NCBI GenBank assembly: GCA_037367355.1
Contig: CM074705.1
Location: 2,046,001-2,110,000, forward strand
Direction: 5' to 3'
Source of the DNA: Neoscytalidium dimidiatum
Lineage: Eukaryota > Ascomycota > Dothideomycetes > Botryosphaeriales > Botryosphaeriaceae
Length of the DNA stretch: 64,000 bases
Position 1 is the first letter of the stretch; each line of letters starts with the position of its first letter. A program made the position numbers and the translations under genes. Shown here one piece after another: positions 9,397 through 21,505 of the stretch. The notes under the pieces are model-generated. The model saw only the letters and a list, made by a program, of their open reading frames with translations. It did no database searches and had not been told where the DNA came from.

Positions 9397-11496
9397 TCAT
9401 CTCCCAATCTCTGGCTTCCTGGCCATGTTTACCAGCGGTGGAGGGCCATCCGTATCAGGGTACGGCAGCGGTCCAATCGGCCGCCCATGAGTAGGGCTCA
9501 TTGGCCTGCCGTTAGGACTCATAGGCCGGGCGTTAGGACTCATTGGCCTGTTGTTCGAGTCGGGATAGGGCAAAGGTGTCTTCGGCGGAAGCGGAGGTGG
9601 AGAATGAGGCGGCGTGTACCTCACGGAGCCCTCGGTAGTCGCAGTTGTCGGGCGGGCTTCCTCGGCACTACGCCTGGGTGTAGTGGGCGTTGGGACGAGA
9701 GACCCATTCGAACTGCGGTAAGGAAGGTAAACCTCGCCTGAAGAATGGGGTCGTTGCTGTTCCTCGGTCTCTACGGGCTGTGGGTACTCATCCGACGAAA
9801 CCACAGCGAACTTCTCCGTATCGTCAACGGATGGTAGGCGGTGACCGCCATGGAGCCGTGGTGAGGTTGGGGAAAGGAAGTCATTTTGTGCAGGTGTTTG
9901 TGGTGTCCTTAATGGAGGCACTACATCCTCGGCCGGGAGCTCAACGGCAATGGGATTGGAAGGCGGAGTGTAGCCATCGCCCGGCGCAGGCGGTAGGGGA
10001 CGGTCCCACTTGGATTCCGACGTGTACTCGGTGACTCCGGCATGCTGAGCTCTTTCCCATCGTATCTTCGCGCGGTGAATGCGCGCTAGCTTGGCGGCGG
10101 CATCGAGGTTCATTCCTTGAACTTCCTCCTTGCCAAGATACCGGCGCGTGTTGGTGCTGATCTCTGCAAGCCGGTTCCACTCGTTCATGCCGAACTCGCC
10201 CACGCCGACTTCGACATTGAGGCGGTAATAGTTCTCCTGGTTGACACCACGCTTGGCCAGGTGCTCCTTAAGCATGTACTGGTGCGTGTCTTCACAGCCC
10301 TCAATCTTAGCAATCAAGCGTCTGCGAGCCTCGGCAAAATCCCCCATTCCACTGCTGATGAACCCTTCCCACCAGAGATGTTGTTGATTGGAGGTTCCTC
10401 CAGGCCTCTTTCCTGTACCAATGCTGACAAAGACGCCGACTTCTCTTCCGGGCCATTCGTTGCGGACTGCCTCGTCTAATATTTGAGGCGCAGGGTTGTA
10501 TTTCCCGGAGCCCTCATCAATGAAGACCGACTGGCCGATCTGGATTGGTTTAAAGGCAAGACCGGTGGCAGAGGTGGCGCGACCAGCTTGCCAGATAGTG
10601 CACTCGAATTCCGGAGGGGGTTCGGCGCGCGAGTCGTATGACCTCAGGAGCACGGCCTTGCCATTCTTCGGAGTTCCCTTGTAGACAGCGGTGACAGCGC
10701 TGTGAAAAAAAAAAAAGAAAAGTCAGTGATTTGTATACTTTTCGAGAAAGCTAGAAAGTCGGAGCGGACTCACGTCTTGGTGCGATTCTCCCTGTTGTCG
10801 TAAAGCAGCGCGTTCGGATTGCCCCAGCGCATGGCTGCGTATGGGCCGCGCATGTTGATTGGGGTCATGCCAATCTGACTGTACCGGCTGGATGTGCTTA
10901 GACTTCTCTGCGGGCGGCCGTGAACGCTACTTCTGGGGCTGAGCGGCGAATGAAGGTCGAGGTCAGAGGCGGCGGTGTCATCCTTGCCCTCGGCCTCGTT
11001 TAGGGTGTGTTCGCGGACGCATTCACGGATGGCCTCCTCAAGTTTGGAGGCCTTGAAGAGCGTCGACCTGTAGGGAATACCGGCGATGGTCTTGTCGGTC
11101 TCGAAAACGCGCTTGGTCATGCGCACATAGACATCCTTGCAGGTCTCGAGATCCAGCCTGAGGCGGCCGAGCATGATGGCGATCAAGCCGCCGGTGCCGG
11201 TTCCTGCGATGAGGTCGAAGTGTTCGCATGGCTTGGGGATTTCGTGGCGCTTCGGGGCCTTGCCGTGGATTTCGACATATGTGCGGTGCATCAGCTCTTG
11301 GAGCAGAATCAACATGGAGTAGCCGCGGACACCTCCGCCATCTGCGACGCGCAATGTCAGTATGAGGTCACAAGGGCAGGTCCGGGGCGCGGGACCGACC
11401 TAGCGAGAGGATGCGCAACGGCGGTCCTTTCGTAGTATCTTTCCGGCGCAGGCCGGTCGACTCGGCGACAGAAAGGTTCTGGAGGGGTTCCGGCAT
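9397..11496 (-). CDS. Patatin-like protein lacking the catalytic serine (probable pseudoenzyme)
   Basis: Exons 11400-11496, 10774-11341 and 9397-10699 give 655 residues. The introns have GT-AG ends, and the first rebuilds the glycine-rich oxyanion motif DGGGVRGYS at residues 33-41. Patatins are Ser-Asp dyad acyl hydrolases. Here the nucleophile elbow reads GTGTGG (79-84), with Gly81 where GxSxG has serine. The second motif reads DEGSGKYNP, so Asp283 is kept but in D-E-G, not D-G-G/A. The fold is otherwise complete. The last ~200 residues are Pro/Ser-rich and disordered, with three RPMSPN/T-type repeats near the end. The ATG at 11496 starts a short N-terminal lead (MPEPLQNLSVAES). Established knowledge: Ser is required for hydrolysis. 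Inference: a regulatory or lipid-binding role. The residues around the motif are not degenerate, so this is unlikely to be simple decay. Confidence 0.85.
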
Positions 11497-12607
11497 GGCG
11501 GAAAGGAGTTGGTGCCGCCGGCGACCTGGGACTTGGGGGCCTTGACGGATGGTCGCGGGGTGGGTGAGGTCGGCGCGGGGGCGCGTTTGGAATGTACGGT
11601 GGTGCGCAGGCGCGGGAGTGATGTAAGTGCGGCACAGGTGCAGATGAGGAAAAAAGAGAGCTGGGGGGGCCGGGTGGGTATAAGGCTGGGGCAGGACGCA
11701 GAGGAGGTGGAGGGTGCGACGGTGCCTGTCTGCCTACCGCGAGGATTCCGTGAGTCTTGCAGCCGCACGTGCAGTAGTGAGCGAGAGAGTGCCGCGCGCC
11801 CAACGGGACACTGCATCCGGCGCAGGCTTGGGCGAGAGGGCGCAGGCGAATCACGACGCGGTGACGTCTTTGCAGCGCGCACACAGCCACAGTCGCCCCC
11901 GAGCTTGACCGCGCTCTCACCGCTGATTCGACCGGCGTCCCCATGGATCAACAGGTTCACCCGCACCCAAATCGCGGTTTGGGCGCAGCCGAAGACGGCA
12001 TCGAATGTTTCCGCATCGTTTCTGCGGGCCCAAACCCGCCTGTGACGGGATGCGAGATGGGCGCTGTGGCGGCAGAGGCAGGCCTGCCAGCCTCGCGTGC
12101 AGCGCAGGACCACCACGCGCCCAGCGCACCCGCCCGGCAGCCACAGCCAAGGTCCCAGCGTTTTGTTCACCGTCGCCCGCCCTGCTCCCAACGCCTCTCA
12201 GCCCGTCGGAGCGCCCGTCGGAGCCAAGACTGGCGGCCAGCCGTGGGCGGGCTCGCACGCTCTGACGCTCTGCGCTCGGACTGTTCGCTCCAGCTTAGCA
12301 AGCCGTCAGCTCGCCATTGTGCCATTCTCGCTCGGTCGGTCGGTCGGTTGGCCTTATCGATAGCCCGCCCTCCGCTGCCGAATCGAGGCATGTAATCCAT
12401 TCGCTCGCCAACCCCGCAATGCGAAGCCCGAGATTCACGCCCTGCAGCAGACATCCATCAAGTAACTGTCCGACTTCTCACCGTTTCTTCTGCTGAAATC
12501 CTGCCCTCAGCCTATCTCTCTGCTGTTGTCTGCTTGTTTGAAATTCCAAAGTAGCCCGTCTGCGCCTCCAGCCGTCCTCAGGGCCCACAAACACCGCAGC
12601 CGCCACA
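11497..12607. promoter_or_regulatory. Divergent promoter between patatin 1 and the MOSC gene
   Basis: GC-rich DNA of 1.1 kb between two head-to-head genes. All frames are unusually open because of base composition, with no family signal. A C/T-rich stretch at about 12470-12600 fits the 5' leader of the MOSC gene. Confidence 0.45.
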
Positions 12608-13729
12608 ATGCCACTGCGTATCGGCCAAGTACGTAGCTTAGAGACATCGACACGCGTTGTCCCACTCTGACACAACCCGTTCCTGTTTTCAGCTCTATAC
12701 CTACCCCATCAAGGCCCTGCTGCCAACCCCCACCCCTTCCACCACCATTACCAAGGATGGCTTCCAGTACGACCGCCGTTTCATGCTGCTCAAGATCCAG
12801 GACGATGGCACCCTAAAGAACATGCACGTCGTCTACTTCCCCGAGCTTACCCTCTTCCACCCATCAATCACCTTCCCGGATGGCGCCGATGAGCAAGGCT
12901 CTCTCAAGGTTGACTTCCGCCCCCCGTCAGACTCCGGCAAGCAGCCCGACTCGCTGGACATTCCGCTGCAGCCCGATCCTGCCGGACTTCCGGAACTCGA
13001 AATAGTGATGCACAAAAGCCCCACCAAGGCCTTCGACATGGGTTCCCCTTACAGCGACTGGTTCTCTAAGTGCCTAGGCTATCCCGTCAAGTTTGTCTAC
13101 CTCGGCGACTACAGGCGCCAGGTGCTCATGTCGCGTTCTCCCGATCAGAAGCAGCCTAAGTCGTGGCTGTCTTCCATTGCAAGCAGTATCCCCTTGATTG
13201 GCTCCGAAGAGAAGGATACCGTTACTTTCCAGGACTGCGCTGCCTTTCTTGTAGTATCCCAGACATCCCTGGAGAACGTGTCTGCCCGTCTGCCTGACGG
13301 AGTCGAGATGGACGTGACCAAGTTCCGGCCCAATGTCGTCATCGAAGGCGCTGATGAGGCTTGGGAAGAGGATTACTGGGGAGAGATCTCCATTGGAGAT
13401 GCCACTGTGACGCTCACGCACAACTGCGTTAGATGCTCCAGCATTAACATTGACTATGAGACGGGCAAGCCGGGGAAAGGCCCAACCGGTGATGTATTGA
13501 AGAAACTTCAAAAAGACCGCAGAGTCGACACGGGTGCCAAATGGAGTCCAGTCTTTGGCCGGTACGGGTTCCCTGGGGCCAACGATGAAGGGAAACGGGT
13601 CTCTGTTGGCGATGAGGTCAAGGTACTGAGGCGAAATAAGGAGAGGACCACTTTTGGTGAGCCACAGTCATCAAGTACATACCGAACAGTGACTGACTGG
13701 GGACTGCAGACTGGCCTGGACTTGGGTGA
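12608..13729 (+). CDS. MOSC-domain protein (MARC/YcbX-like molybdoenzyme)
   Basis: Exons 12608-12628, 12693-13656 and 13710-13729 give 334 residues. The first exon encodes only MPLRIGQ. The last restores the usual family ending, NKERTTF-DWPGLG. If the last intron is not removed the frame runs on to 13856 and loses this ending. An N-terminal MOSC_N beta-barrel (YTYPIKALLP, FQYDRRFMLL) is followed by the MOSC domain: FRPNVVIEGADEAWEEDYWG, then LTHNCVRCSSINIDYETG with Cys252 and Cys255, one of which should bind the molybdenum cofactor. FGRYGFPGAN and VSVGDEVKVL follow. Relatives (MARC, YcbX) reduce N-hydroxylated compounds with cytochrome b5 and its reductase. No transmembrane anchor is obvious, and the partner here is inferred only. 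A soluble b5-domain gene lies at 46.6 kb. Confidence 0.93.
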
Positions 13730-15703
13730 CTCTAGAGCGCGGTTAGACCAGAGGAAAGACTGCAAGATATCCTTGCTTATCCAAAACAGCCTGCGGCTAC
13801 TCACCATCCTGCCCTGCGATCTGCTTCTCCCGAAAGCTCTTGAAGATAACCTCTAGCAACGCCAATCTTACGTGGAGTATCTTTGCACCCTCCACCTGCC
13901 GCTCCGCAGCACACACCGATCTCGCAGATGTTCTTACCACCATTCTGACTCTCTCCTTCAGTCTCCTTTGATGCTCTCTCCCAAGTATAATCGTTCCACT
14001 CCATCCAGCATTGCACCACTGCAACCCTGTTTCGCCCACACCCTCGCACTACATATCACATCTAGTATTCACTCCTTAGCAAATGCCCTTGATCCAGCCG
14101 TACCCAGCCCATACACCGCCAAGAATTCCTCTCATAGCCGCGCCATCGTTTCCAGCGCCCTCAGCAAGACCTTAGCTGTAGCAACAAAGGGTAAGCGATG
14201 CTGCGGCAACGATGCCGAAGGCACGAAGACGTACGCGTGAATCAGGCGGTCGACGTCCGTGGGAGGGCGGATGTCGCGCGGTACGAATGATCGTCACAAG
14301 GCGCAGCGGAGTTATACGCGGCGTTGAAGTGGTGAGACCAGTCGTTCGACGCACATGCCTGTGCTACTGTTCCTCGTCACAGTGTTTTTTTTCCCACTTC
14401 TTGTGAGGCGGCTTCCGAACGAACATTATGGGGGTGTGCTAAAATAGTGGTAATGATTTGCAACGTCCAGGTCACTTTCCCGTCGTAAGTCAGACGCCGT
14501 TGCCTACTTTTCGGTCAACCGTGGTAGCGTGAGGAGGATTTTAGTTGATCCGTATAGCAAGGGGATGTACCTGCCTCTTATAGTTAAGTATCAGTAAAGT
14601 TACCTGATCACTCGCAACAAGCGGATACTGCTAAATGCCAAGCACGTGGCCACCATCACACACACAAACACCAACTACGCGTGCCATCACCTCCCGTGAA
14701 CTACCGGAGGCACTTGCACACCGCTCCATAAACTTCCACATCACCCGCGCGCACATACACGGCACGGCTCGCCCTAGCCGCCAAAAAGCAAAATCTACCT
14801 CTCCTCACCCGAACGCAACCACAACCAGTGAGCCGACCGACACCAACTCACGGGCCGAAAGCGGGAACAAGCAAAAACAAGAGCTAAGGAGAGCCACCCG
14901 ATCGACGGGATATTAGCCCAACCACTTAACGCCATTTAGATGATCCACCCTCAGGGTAGATTTACTCCCTCCGCGTGCGCCATCGTGCATGCAATTTACC
15001 CTCTATATTAGCGTTCCCGCGCCTCTAGCCAAGCGTCGCGTGAGCATCACCTTTCTGGTTCTCACCCTCCATTTCTGCGGACGAACGGATATACGACATC
15101 AGAGTAGCAGTCAATTGTATCATTTGGCGGAGATGGTCGGTAAAATGATTAGGTAGTATATTGATGAGGATCTTGTCTCTCCTCACTTTTGCCTCTCCGT
15201 CTACACGCAACACGCCTTGTTTTTTTTTTTTTTTGGTATTTACATGGTATTTACATGGTGTCTCACTCCATCTTCTGCTGATCCACATTTACTTCCTCTA
15301 ATTTGAACGGTCCAAGGAGACGGATAATGTCCTGATTGATGACAAGGAGAATAATATAACAAAGGAAATGATGCTGCTGATAGTGTTACACAGTACTCTT
15401 TCTCTCAAACATCTTCCTGTGGCAAGTGAATAGCAATCTTTGTGCGGCAATGACAGAACAAAAATATGACAAGGAAAACAAGTACGAACAATGAGTACGG
15501 CCAACGCGAGGAGCGATCTCTCCGGATCGCCCGCAACTCTACAATGTCGAAACGTCTTATGACAGTGGTGATGGTGATGGGGGCGGAAATTGTGCGGAAA
15601 CCGTGCGGAAATGCGTCCAGGCTCTTTCCTGCTACCAGGCGAAGGGAAGGGGGGACATCAAAAACAGAAAATTCACTGGGGTATCAAGCGACCTCTCCCT
15701 CAC
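13730..15703. other. Gap of ~2 kb between convergent genes
   Basis: No supported gene. It contains a T15 run at 15220-15234 followed directly by an 11-bp tandem duplication (ggtatttacat, 15235-15256). A short minus frame at 15288-15025 starts with ATG and encodes ILINILPNHFTDHLRQMIQL, which looks coding-like but matches no family I know. Confidence 0.4.
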
Positions 15704-18295
15704 TCACCCAGAAGCTCTCCGCCTCTCCGCCGGACCTGCTTCAGAACCCTTCCCACTCCCGCTGCCACTCCCCTTCCCCGCAACCCACCCTTTCAGGTTC
15801 GGCCTCCTCTCCCCTTCCCCATCAAGCTTCCACCTCACCACCCCGTCCTCCTCATCGCGATACTCGCCCGTCAGCCACTTGCCCATATACCAATCCCACC
15901 TCCGCCTCTCCCTATCCGCATCTCCACCCTCCGCAAAGGCGGCCGCCCTTTCACGCGCCCGACGCTGCCTCACCAACTTCTCAGCCGCCTGCTTGACCTT
16001 CGTCATCGGCGGCGCGTACGTGTCGTACCTGTGATCGAAAGGACGATTCAAGTACGCAGCCGTCGCCTCCTCCATGCGCGACAGCGTGCGGCCGCCAGGC
16101 ACGGGCTTCTGCTTCTTCCCCTTCCTGCGCCCCGCTCCCTCGCCCGCCGACGACGACGACCGGGGGTCTTCCAAGACGGGCGGCAGCGAAGCGGAAGAAG
16201 CGGCGGGAGCAGGATGGCCGTCGTCTTCGTCGTCCGCGTCCGACCTCGGTGGGGGATCGACGACGAACTCCAGAGCGCGCGTCGTTCTCCTCACGCTCTG
16301 ATCCGCACCACCGCCACTACCCGTCGCCATATCACGCCGCTCGACCGCCGCGCTCATGAGCACGTCTGGCGCGCTGCTGCTCGCCTTCTTCGAGATGCTG
16401 GGCCTCTTCGGCCGCCTCGTCGTCGCTGTTGGCCCCGCTGCTGCTGCCGCCGCCGCCGTCGCCCCAGCTATCACGCTGGCCGCGAAGCTGCCGGGTCCCA
16501 ACCACGTGCCTCTCTCCCAATTGTCCAGCTTCATCTTCTCCAACCCGCTGTCGACGTTCAGCCGCTTGTACCACGTGTTCTCGCCCTTGGCGATGCGCAC
16601 CATCGCCCGGTGCTGCTCCTCGCCCTCCGTGTACTTGATCAGCACGTTCTTGAACACGGCGAACTTCTCCGCGACCTTCTTCATCGCCTTGCTGGTACCG
16701 AAGGGCCCCGGCCACGCCGACGCGAACCCGTCCGCGCTCTCGTCCGGCCGCCCGGTGCCGATGCTCAGCAGCAGCGCCGGGTCGCGGTGCTCGCCGTACA
16801 GCGACACGAACTCGCTCCACGCCGCGCCCGCCGGGTTGTTCTCGCGGATCCCGCCGTCCTTGAAGCCCATCACTTCCCCCCGGATGTCAGCCTCCAGGAT
16901 CTTGAAGTAGAAGGGCGCCGCCGACGTCGCGCGCGTGACCTGCCAGATGCGCAGCGCGTCCGCACCCTCATTGTAGAGCGTGATGTAGTTGGGCACCGAG
17001 ACGTAGCGGTGGTCGTAGGTGCGCAGGAGGTGTGCTTCGTTGACGCGCTCGTTGTGCGTTGCCGTGAGGCAGATGCTATTTTGAGGGGAATTAGTTAGCT
17101 CGACCGTTGGTTTTTCAAGGACTAATCGATATTTTGACACGTCTAAACCGGCGGCAAATGTGTAGATAGTTATCGCGGAAAAGACGTATATAGTTAAGCA
17201 AATATGGGGGAAAAAAGGAAAATGGAAGGCTGCAAGACTTACGATTGACAGATCTGTTCTCCAGGCCTCAGAACCAGAGAGCTCACAGGATCTTCCTCCT
17301 CGTCCACATTCCATGGAAACCAGTCCTCGCCATCGCACGCACCGTTCGGATGCGTCTTGCAGTGCATACGCACAATATCCTTAACCGCCTCCTCCAAGGG
17401 TTTATGGCGATACTTTGTCGTCAGAGGCAAAACGCTCCTTCTTTTACCAAAAAGATCGTCGCCAACCTAATACACCGATCCTTAGTCTCTCGAAAAACCA
17501 TGGGGAGCAGATCCAGATTAACCGACGTACCCGTCGGTAAAGCTCCAAGCATTGCGGTGCGCTCATGCGCAGCCTTCCCAGCATCGTGGCGATCAGCCCG
17601 CCCGTGCTCGTGCCGTACATGAAGTCGAAGTAGTGACATGGTAGCAGCTCGTCCTCGTTGAACGTGCGCGGTTCTAGGGGGGGCGTAGAAGTGCCATCCT
17701 TACGCCGGGCGGCCGCTTCGGCGGCTTCTTCCATTTCGAGTTTGCGTTCCCAAACGGCGATTTCGTGCATCAGTTGCTGGATCATGAGGAGACTGGAGTA
17801 GCCACGTATCCCACCGCCGTCTGGAGAGAAATACAGTGTTAGCGTAAAAGATTTTTTTTTTTTTAAAAAAAAAGAGGCGGCCAAGAAGTGTCGTGTGCTC
17901 TGGGGAGGATATTGCACGGAAATTCAAAATTGCTGTACAAGGTACTGAAAAAAAAAAAAGGTAGAGCACACGGGCAGTCGAAGTCATCCAGATGTAAATG
18001 GTCGAATCATTTTCTCAAATTAACATTCGAACTGCCCTCCTCGTTCATTGGTGCAATACACTGTGGACAGCCTCGCAACTCCACCACCCGTATTTGATTG
18101 AGTCTGTATTCCCAGTCCCAAATTTGTGAAATTTCACTTACCCAGCGTTAATATACAAGGGTCCCACGGATCCTTCACGGTCCTGGCCCACTCGCTGCCA
18201 TTCGAGTGATCATCGTCCGCGGAGGCAAAGGTGCGCACGGTGCGTACGCTGCGAGGCCGCTGCGGTGTGCCCGTGTCCACCTTCAGCGCCGCCAT
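15704..18295 (-). CDS. Patatin-like phospholipase/acyl hydrolase, intact active site
   Basis: Exons 18142-18295, 17531-17820, 17243-17466 and 15704-17075 give 679 residues; all splice joins keep frame and rebuild conserved motifs. The oxyanion motif is DGGGIRGYS (52-60). The nucleophile elbow is GTSTGG with Ser123. The catalytic Asp is in DGGIRENNP (Asp296). The C-terminal third is Ser/Arg-rich and disordered. Patatins hydrolyse ester bonds of phospholipids or other acyl lipids; the substrate is unknown. ATG at 18295 is the first available start, but the same frame is open and coding-like back to 18491 (for example LALQISELSRITTESFFDDG) without an ATG. The true N-terminus may therefore lie in a further upstream exon. 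Intron 1 is long (321 bp) and holds a T13-A9 block. Confidence 0.9.
17852..17873. repeat. T13/A9 inverted-repeat block in patatin 2 intron 1
   Basis: Thirteen T followed at once by nine A, inside an intron. A second A-run (about 12) lies ~80 bp away near 17947 in the same intron. Confidence 0.8.
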
Positions 18296-20123
18296 CGCGT
18301 TGGGCGGCGCGACGAGCTGGAGAAACCTAAGCTCCTCCCACAATACTCGAAGTATGCAGTTATCGCCGTCGTCGAAGAATGATTCGGTGGTGATTCGAGA
18401 GAGCTCGCTGATCTGGAGGGCTAGGCTCCGGTGGAGATTTGGGAGAGCTCCGGAGAAAAGAAGGAGGGAAAATAAGGGTCTGGCGAGGTGCTAGCGGAGA
18501 TCGTGGATATTCCCTGCGGAGAACCAGGGAAACGCGAGAGGGTGGGAGCGGGCTGCGACGTCGGCGCGACTTATGACGTTCGTCGGGGGAACTGAGCTTC
18601 TCCTTAGGCGAGGGCGATCACGGCTCGAGCGTATCCTTAAAGCTTGACGACAGAACAACAGTCTTTCCAGGGAGGAACAAAACGTGTCTGCGTGTGGGGG
18701 GCAGAGCTATCGTCTTATTAAACAGCGGGCGGGCAGTCTGGGTCGCGCATGACGGGATGCGCATTTTGCTCTGGGGTTAGAGCTGCAAGCCCCCTTAGAG
18801 AAGCTCGGGTGTGGCTGCGGATCTGCTATTTTCGATCAAGTGGCCGTCCCCGTGGAACACGAACCGGACGAAAGTGCCTGGCGGCCCGCGTCATAGCTGC
18901 TGCTCAGCCAATTTTGCCGCCGCAGTGCTGCCTGTCTGTCTGCAGCAGATTGCTAAGATTGAGCCTGGCCGCCTGTTAGTCCGCCTCGGAGCCGGTCCGG
19001 CTGATGGGCTTGATCTGTCTGAGACGAATCGAGCAGCTTCGAGAGAGAGAGAAAGAGAGCAGGCGCGCGACAGGCCCTGCTCGTGCGTGACCAGGGGAGC
19101 CTACAGGGTGGCAGTAGCGAACAGCAACCCAGCATCGCACCGCACCTCAGCTCACCGGGCGGAATAAGCACAAGGGCAAGTAGGGACAGCCACCTGCCGG
19201 CCTCTCGCGCGCTTGCTGATATAGAGTTCTCACGCAGACCGGCGCACTGGATAGCATAGCGCGCTGGCTTGTGTCACCGCGTGGAAGCAGTGCTGACTGC
19301 GAGACCCGGATCTTCACACCTTCCCCGAGCCTTTTGCTCCTTCGCAGTGATTGCTGGCGCGCTCCATCATGGGTTCTGGAGGCACGCTGCACAACGGCGC
19401 TAGGACAAAGCTGTGGGGTGGGTGAGATGGATGGATGGATGGATGGCCGTGGTCAGTCTGGTCAGCAGCGCGTGATGCGCTGCCATTGGTCGGCGCGCTG
19501 ATCCAATCATCGCGCAAATCAAGCGGGCTCTCAAGGTCAGCAGGCTCAAGCAGCGTCTGGCGTCAAGGCGTCTCGCTCGGAGGATATGCAGGAGCTTGGC
19601 CTGTCGGCTGGCGCAGGAGAGCGGGCGCTGCTGCAGCGTTCGGGAAAAATTCAGCACCGCGGGGGATCGCGCGCGCACCGTGTGCCACCGCAGGCGCATT
19701 TCGCTACAGACTGTTGGGCGGGTGTCGTCGAAGGTGAGGCTGGCAGGTGCGCAGCAGAGCGAGACCAGGTGCACCAAGCGCGACGATCGGCGGGCCCTGA
19801 CGTCGGGGTCTGAGCGTCTGAGCCACCACGCGCATGGCGCAGCCCGCCAGCGCACCCGAGCACAGCACAACCAACCCAAACCAACCCAAACCTGAACACT
19901 GTCTGCCCACTCCCTTAGTCACCGCCCAGTTTGTTTCCGAACTGCCCACAAGCTGCCTGTTCCTGAGCCCAGTCTAGAATCACCCCATCCGCAACACTCA
20001 TCTCCACAGTCATTAAAAGACGCCTGCTGCCTACCGCTCCCGTCTCCACCGACCACACGTCACGCCCTGACCACGGGACACACGAACACCACGATCCACG
20101 ACAACCACGACCACGATTCCGCA
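18296..20123. other. Gap of 1.8 kb, shared upstream region
   Basis: This lies between the head-to-head starts of patatin 2 and the 171-residue protein gene. The part from 18296 to 18491 may be missed N-terminal coding sequence of patatin 2. A (GATG)n microsatellite lies at about 19424-19446. The rest is GC-rich with no gene signal. Confidence 0.45.
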
Positions 20124-20700
20124 ATGTCGCGGACCTGGAACACCGATTCCACCAGCTCCACCAGGAGCGCCGAGAAGTTCAATCTGAATGACAAGGACTC
20201 CTCCAGCATTCTCGTCTACAAGTATCGCAGTGGACTGGACCTGTCGTCACAGGAAGATCTCTGCAAGGCGCTGGACAAAGGTACGTCGCCCCGCCTCCAT
20301 CGTGGTTGCAGCCCGTAGGCGCTCATCGCTCGCCCTGCCAGATCCAACTCTCCGTGTCACCCGCAAGAAGATTCCCCGCGGCGACAGCAGGGTCGAAGTC
20401 AAGCGCGAGGACTTGTGGAACGACGAGGAAAAGAGCGAATACTCTGAATACCCCAACAGCAAATCTGGCCTAGCCAGCATCTGCCTGCCGCGCAGCGTCT
20501 GGTTCAAGCGCTTGCTGTTCAACCAGTATGAGGACCTCTATATCGTCTCTCCCGAAACCACTCCCAACAGCTCGCTCAACGGCTCGCCTGAATCCTCGCA
20601 GTGCTCTCCTAGCAGCACTTGGAACCACCACTCGAACCCCGACGGCCCCGCCCACCAGCAGCAGGAACAGCAACATCAGCATAATCCGGGTGATCATTAG
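20124..20700 (+). CDS. Conserved-looking protein of unknown function (171 aa)
   Basis: Exons 20124-20280 and 20342-20700 (GTACGT, TGCCAG; G|AT gives Asp at the join). The protein starts MSRTWNTDSTSSTRS. It has a charged middle (RVTRKKIPRGDSRVEVKRED, then LWNDEEKSEYSEY) and a motif SICLPRSVWFKRLLFNQYED that looks like a conserved short helix. It ends in a Ser/Pro/Gln/His-rich tail. No signal peptide or membrane segment. I do not recognise the family. The long 5' leader (CACA-rich, ~19900-20123) and correct splicing argue for a real gene. Confidence 0.65.
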
Positions 20701-21505
20701 TTGCCGAGGCGGTCATGGTAGCACGCCCGGTTGGGAGATTACGCTGGGCGATGGACGGCTTTCTTCTAGCCCCGCAAACGGCTGCAAAACGGTCTTTCGT
20801 TTCTGAGACAACGTGACTCAGACCGCATGCTCTGTGGGCGCTAGTCCGCAAGATGCGACTGCCCAGTCACATGCCCCTCCGGCTCTAACTTCTTTTAACA
20901 ATCCGCGCTGAGACCACTGCTGATGTTTTTCCTTTCCGTTGCTTTCCGATTTGATATACCCCCTCATACGGCTTTTCCCTTGATGTACGATGGATTCAGC
21001 GAAGGCGTTGGACAGGTCATGGAGCCTCAGCGAGGCGTTTCAATCTGGGGCACCAAGTGGCAAAACTTGGTGCTACTCTTTGCAAGGATTTTCTTATGTA
21101 CGATACCAGCATTGTTACCAATTCTAGACTTTAGTCACATGCTTTGTGCGACACGTTCTTCAAAAGAAGGCCCGACTTGTATGGAATGATACATCAACGT
21201 GAACATCGCTTTCAACATGTGAGAACAACTGTCCGTCACTGCTTCGCACAAGCCAAGTGTCGAGGTGAACTTCGCAACATGGAATATCCCTCTATACAGT
21301 CCCATACGCAGCGGAGAACATGCTGATTCAGGAGACAAATTCTAGTCGACCTTCCTACCCTTTCACAAACCACATGCCCTACCCATCATCACCTCTCATC
21401 ACTGCGTCCGGTCACATCCATTCATCATACCTGCTTAACTTCTCTCACTCCATTCAGGCAAACCATCCCATGACGCCCTTGCCTCACTCCGTCTTCCTAG
21501 TGTAC
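20701..21505. other. Gap between convergent genes, no supported gene
   Basis: This holds the 3' ends of the 171-residue protein gene and of the CinA-type gene. A plus-strand frame at 21320-21649 overlaps the CinA last exon in antisense and is a shadow. Nothing else is recognised. Confidence 0.45.
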
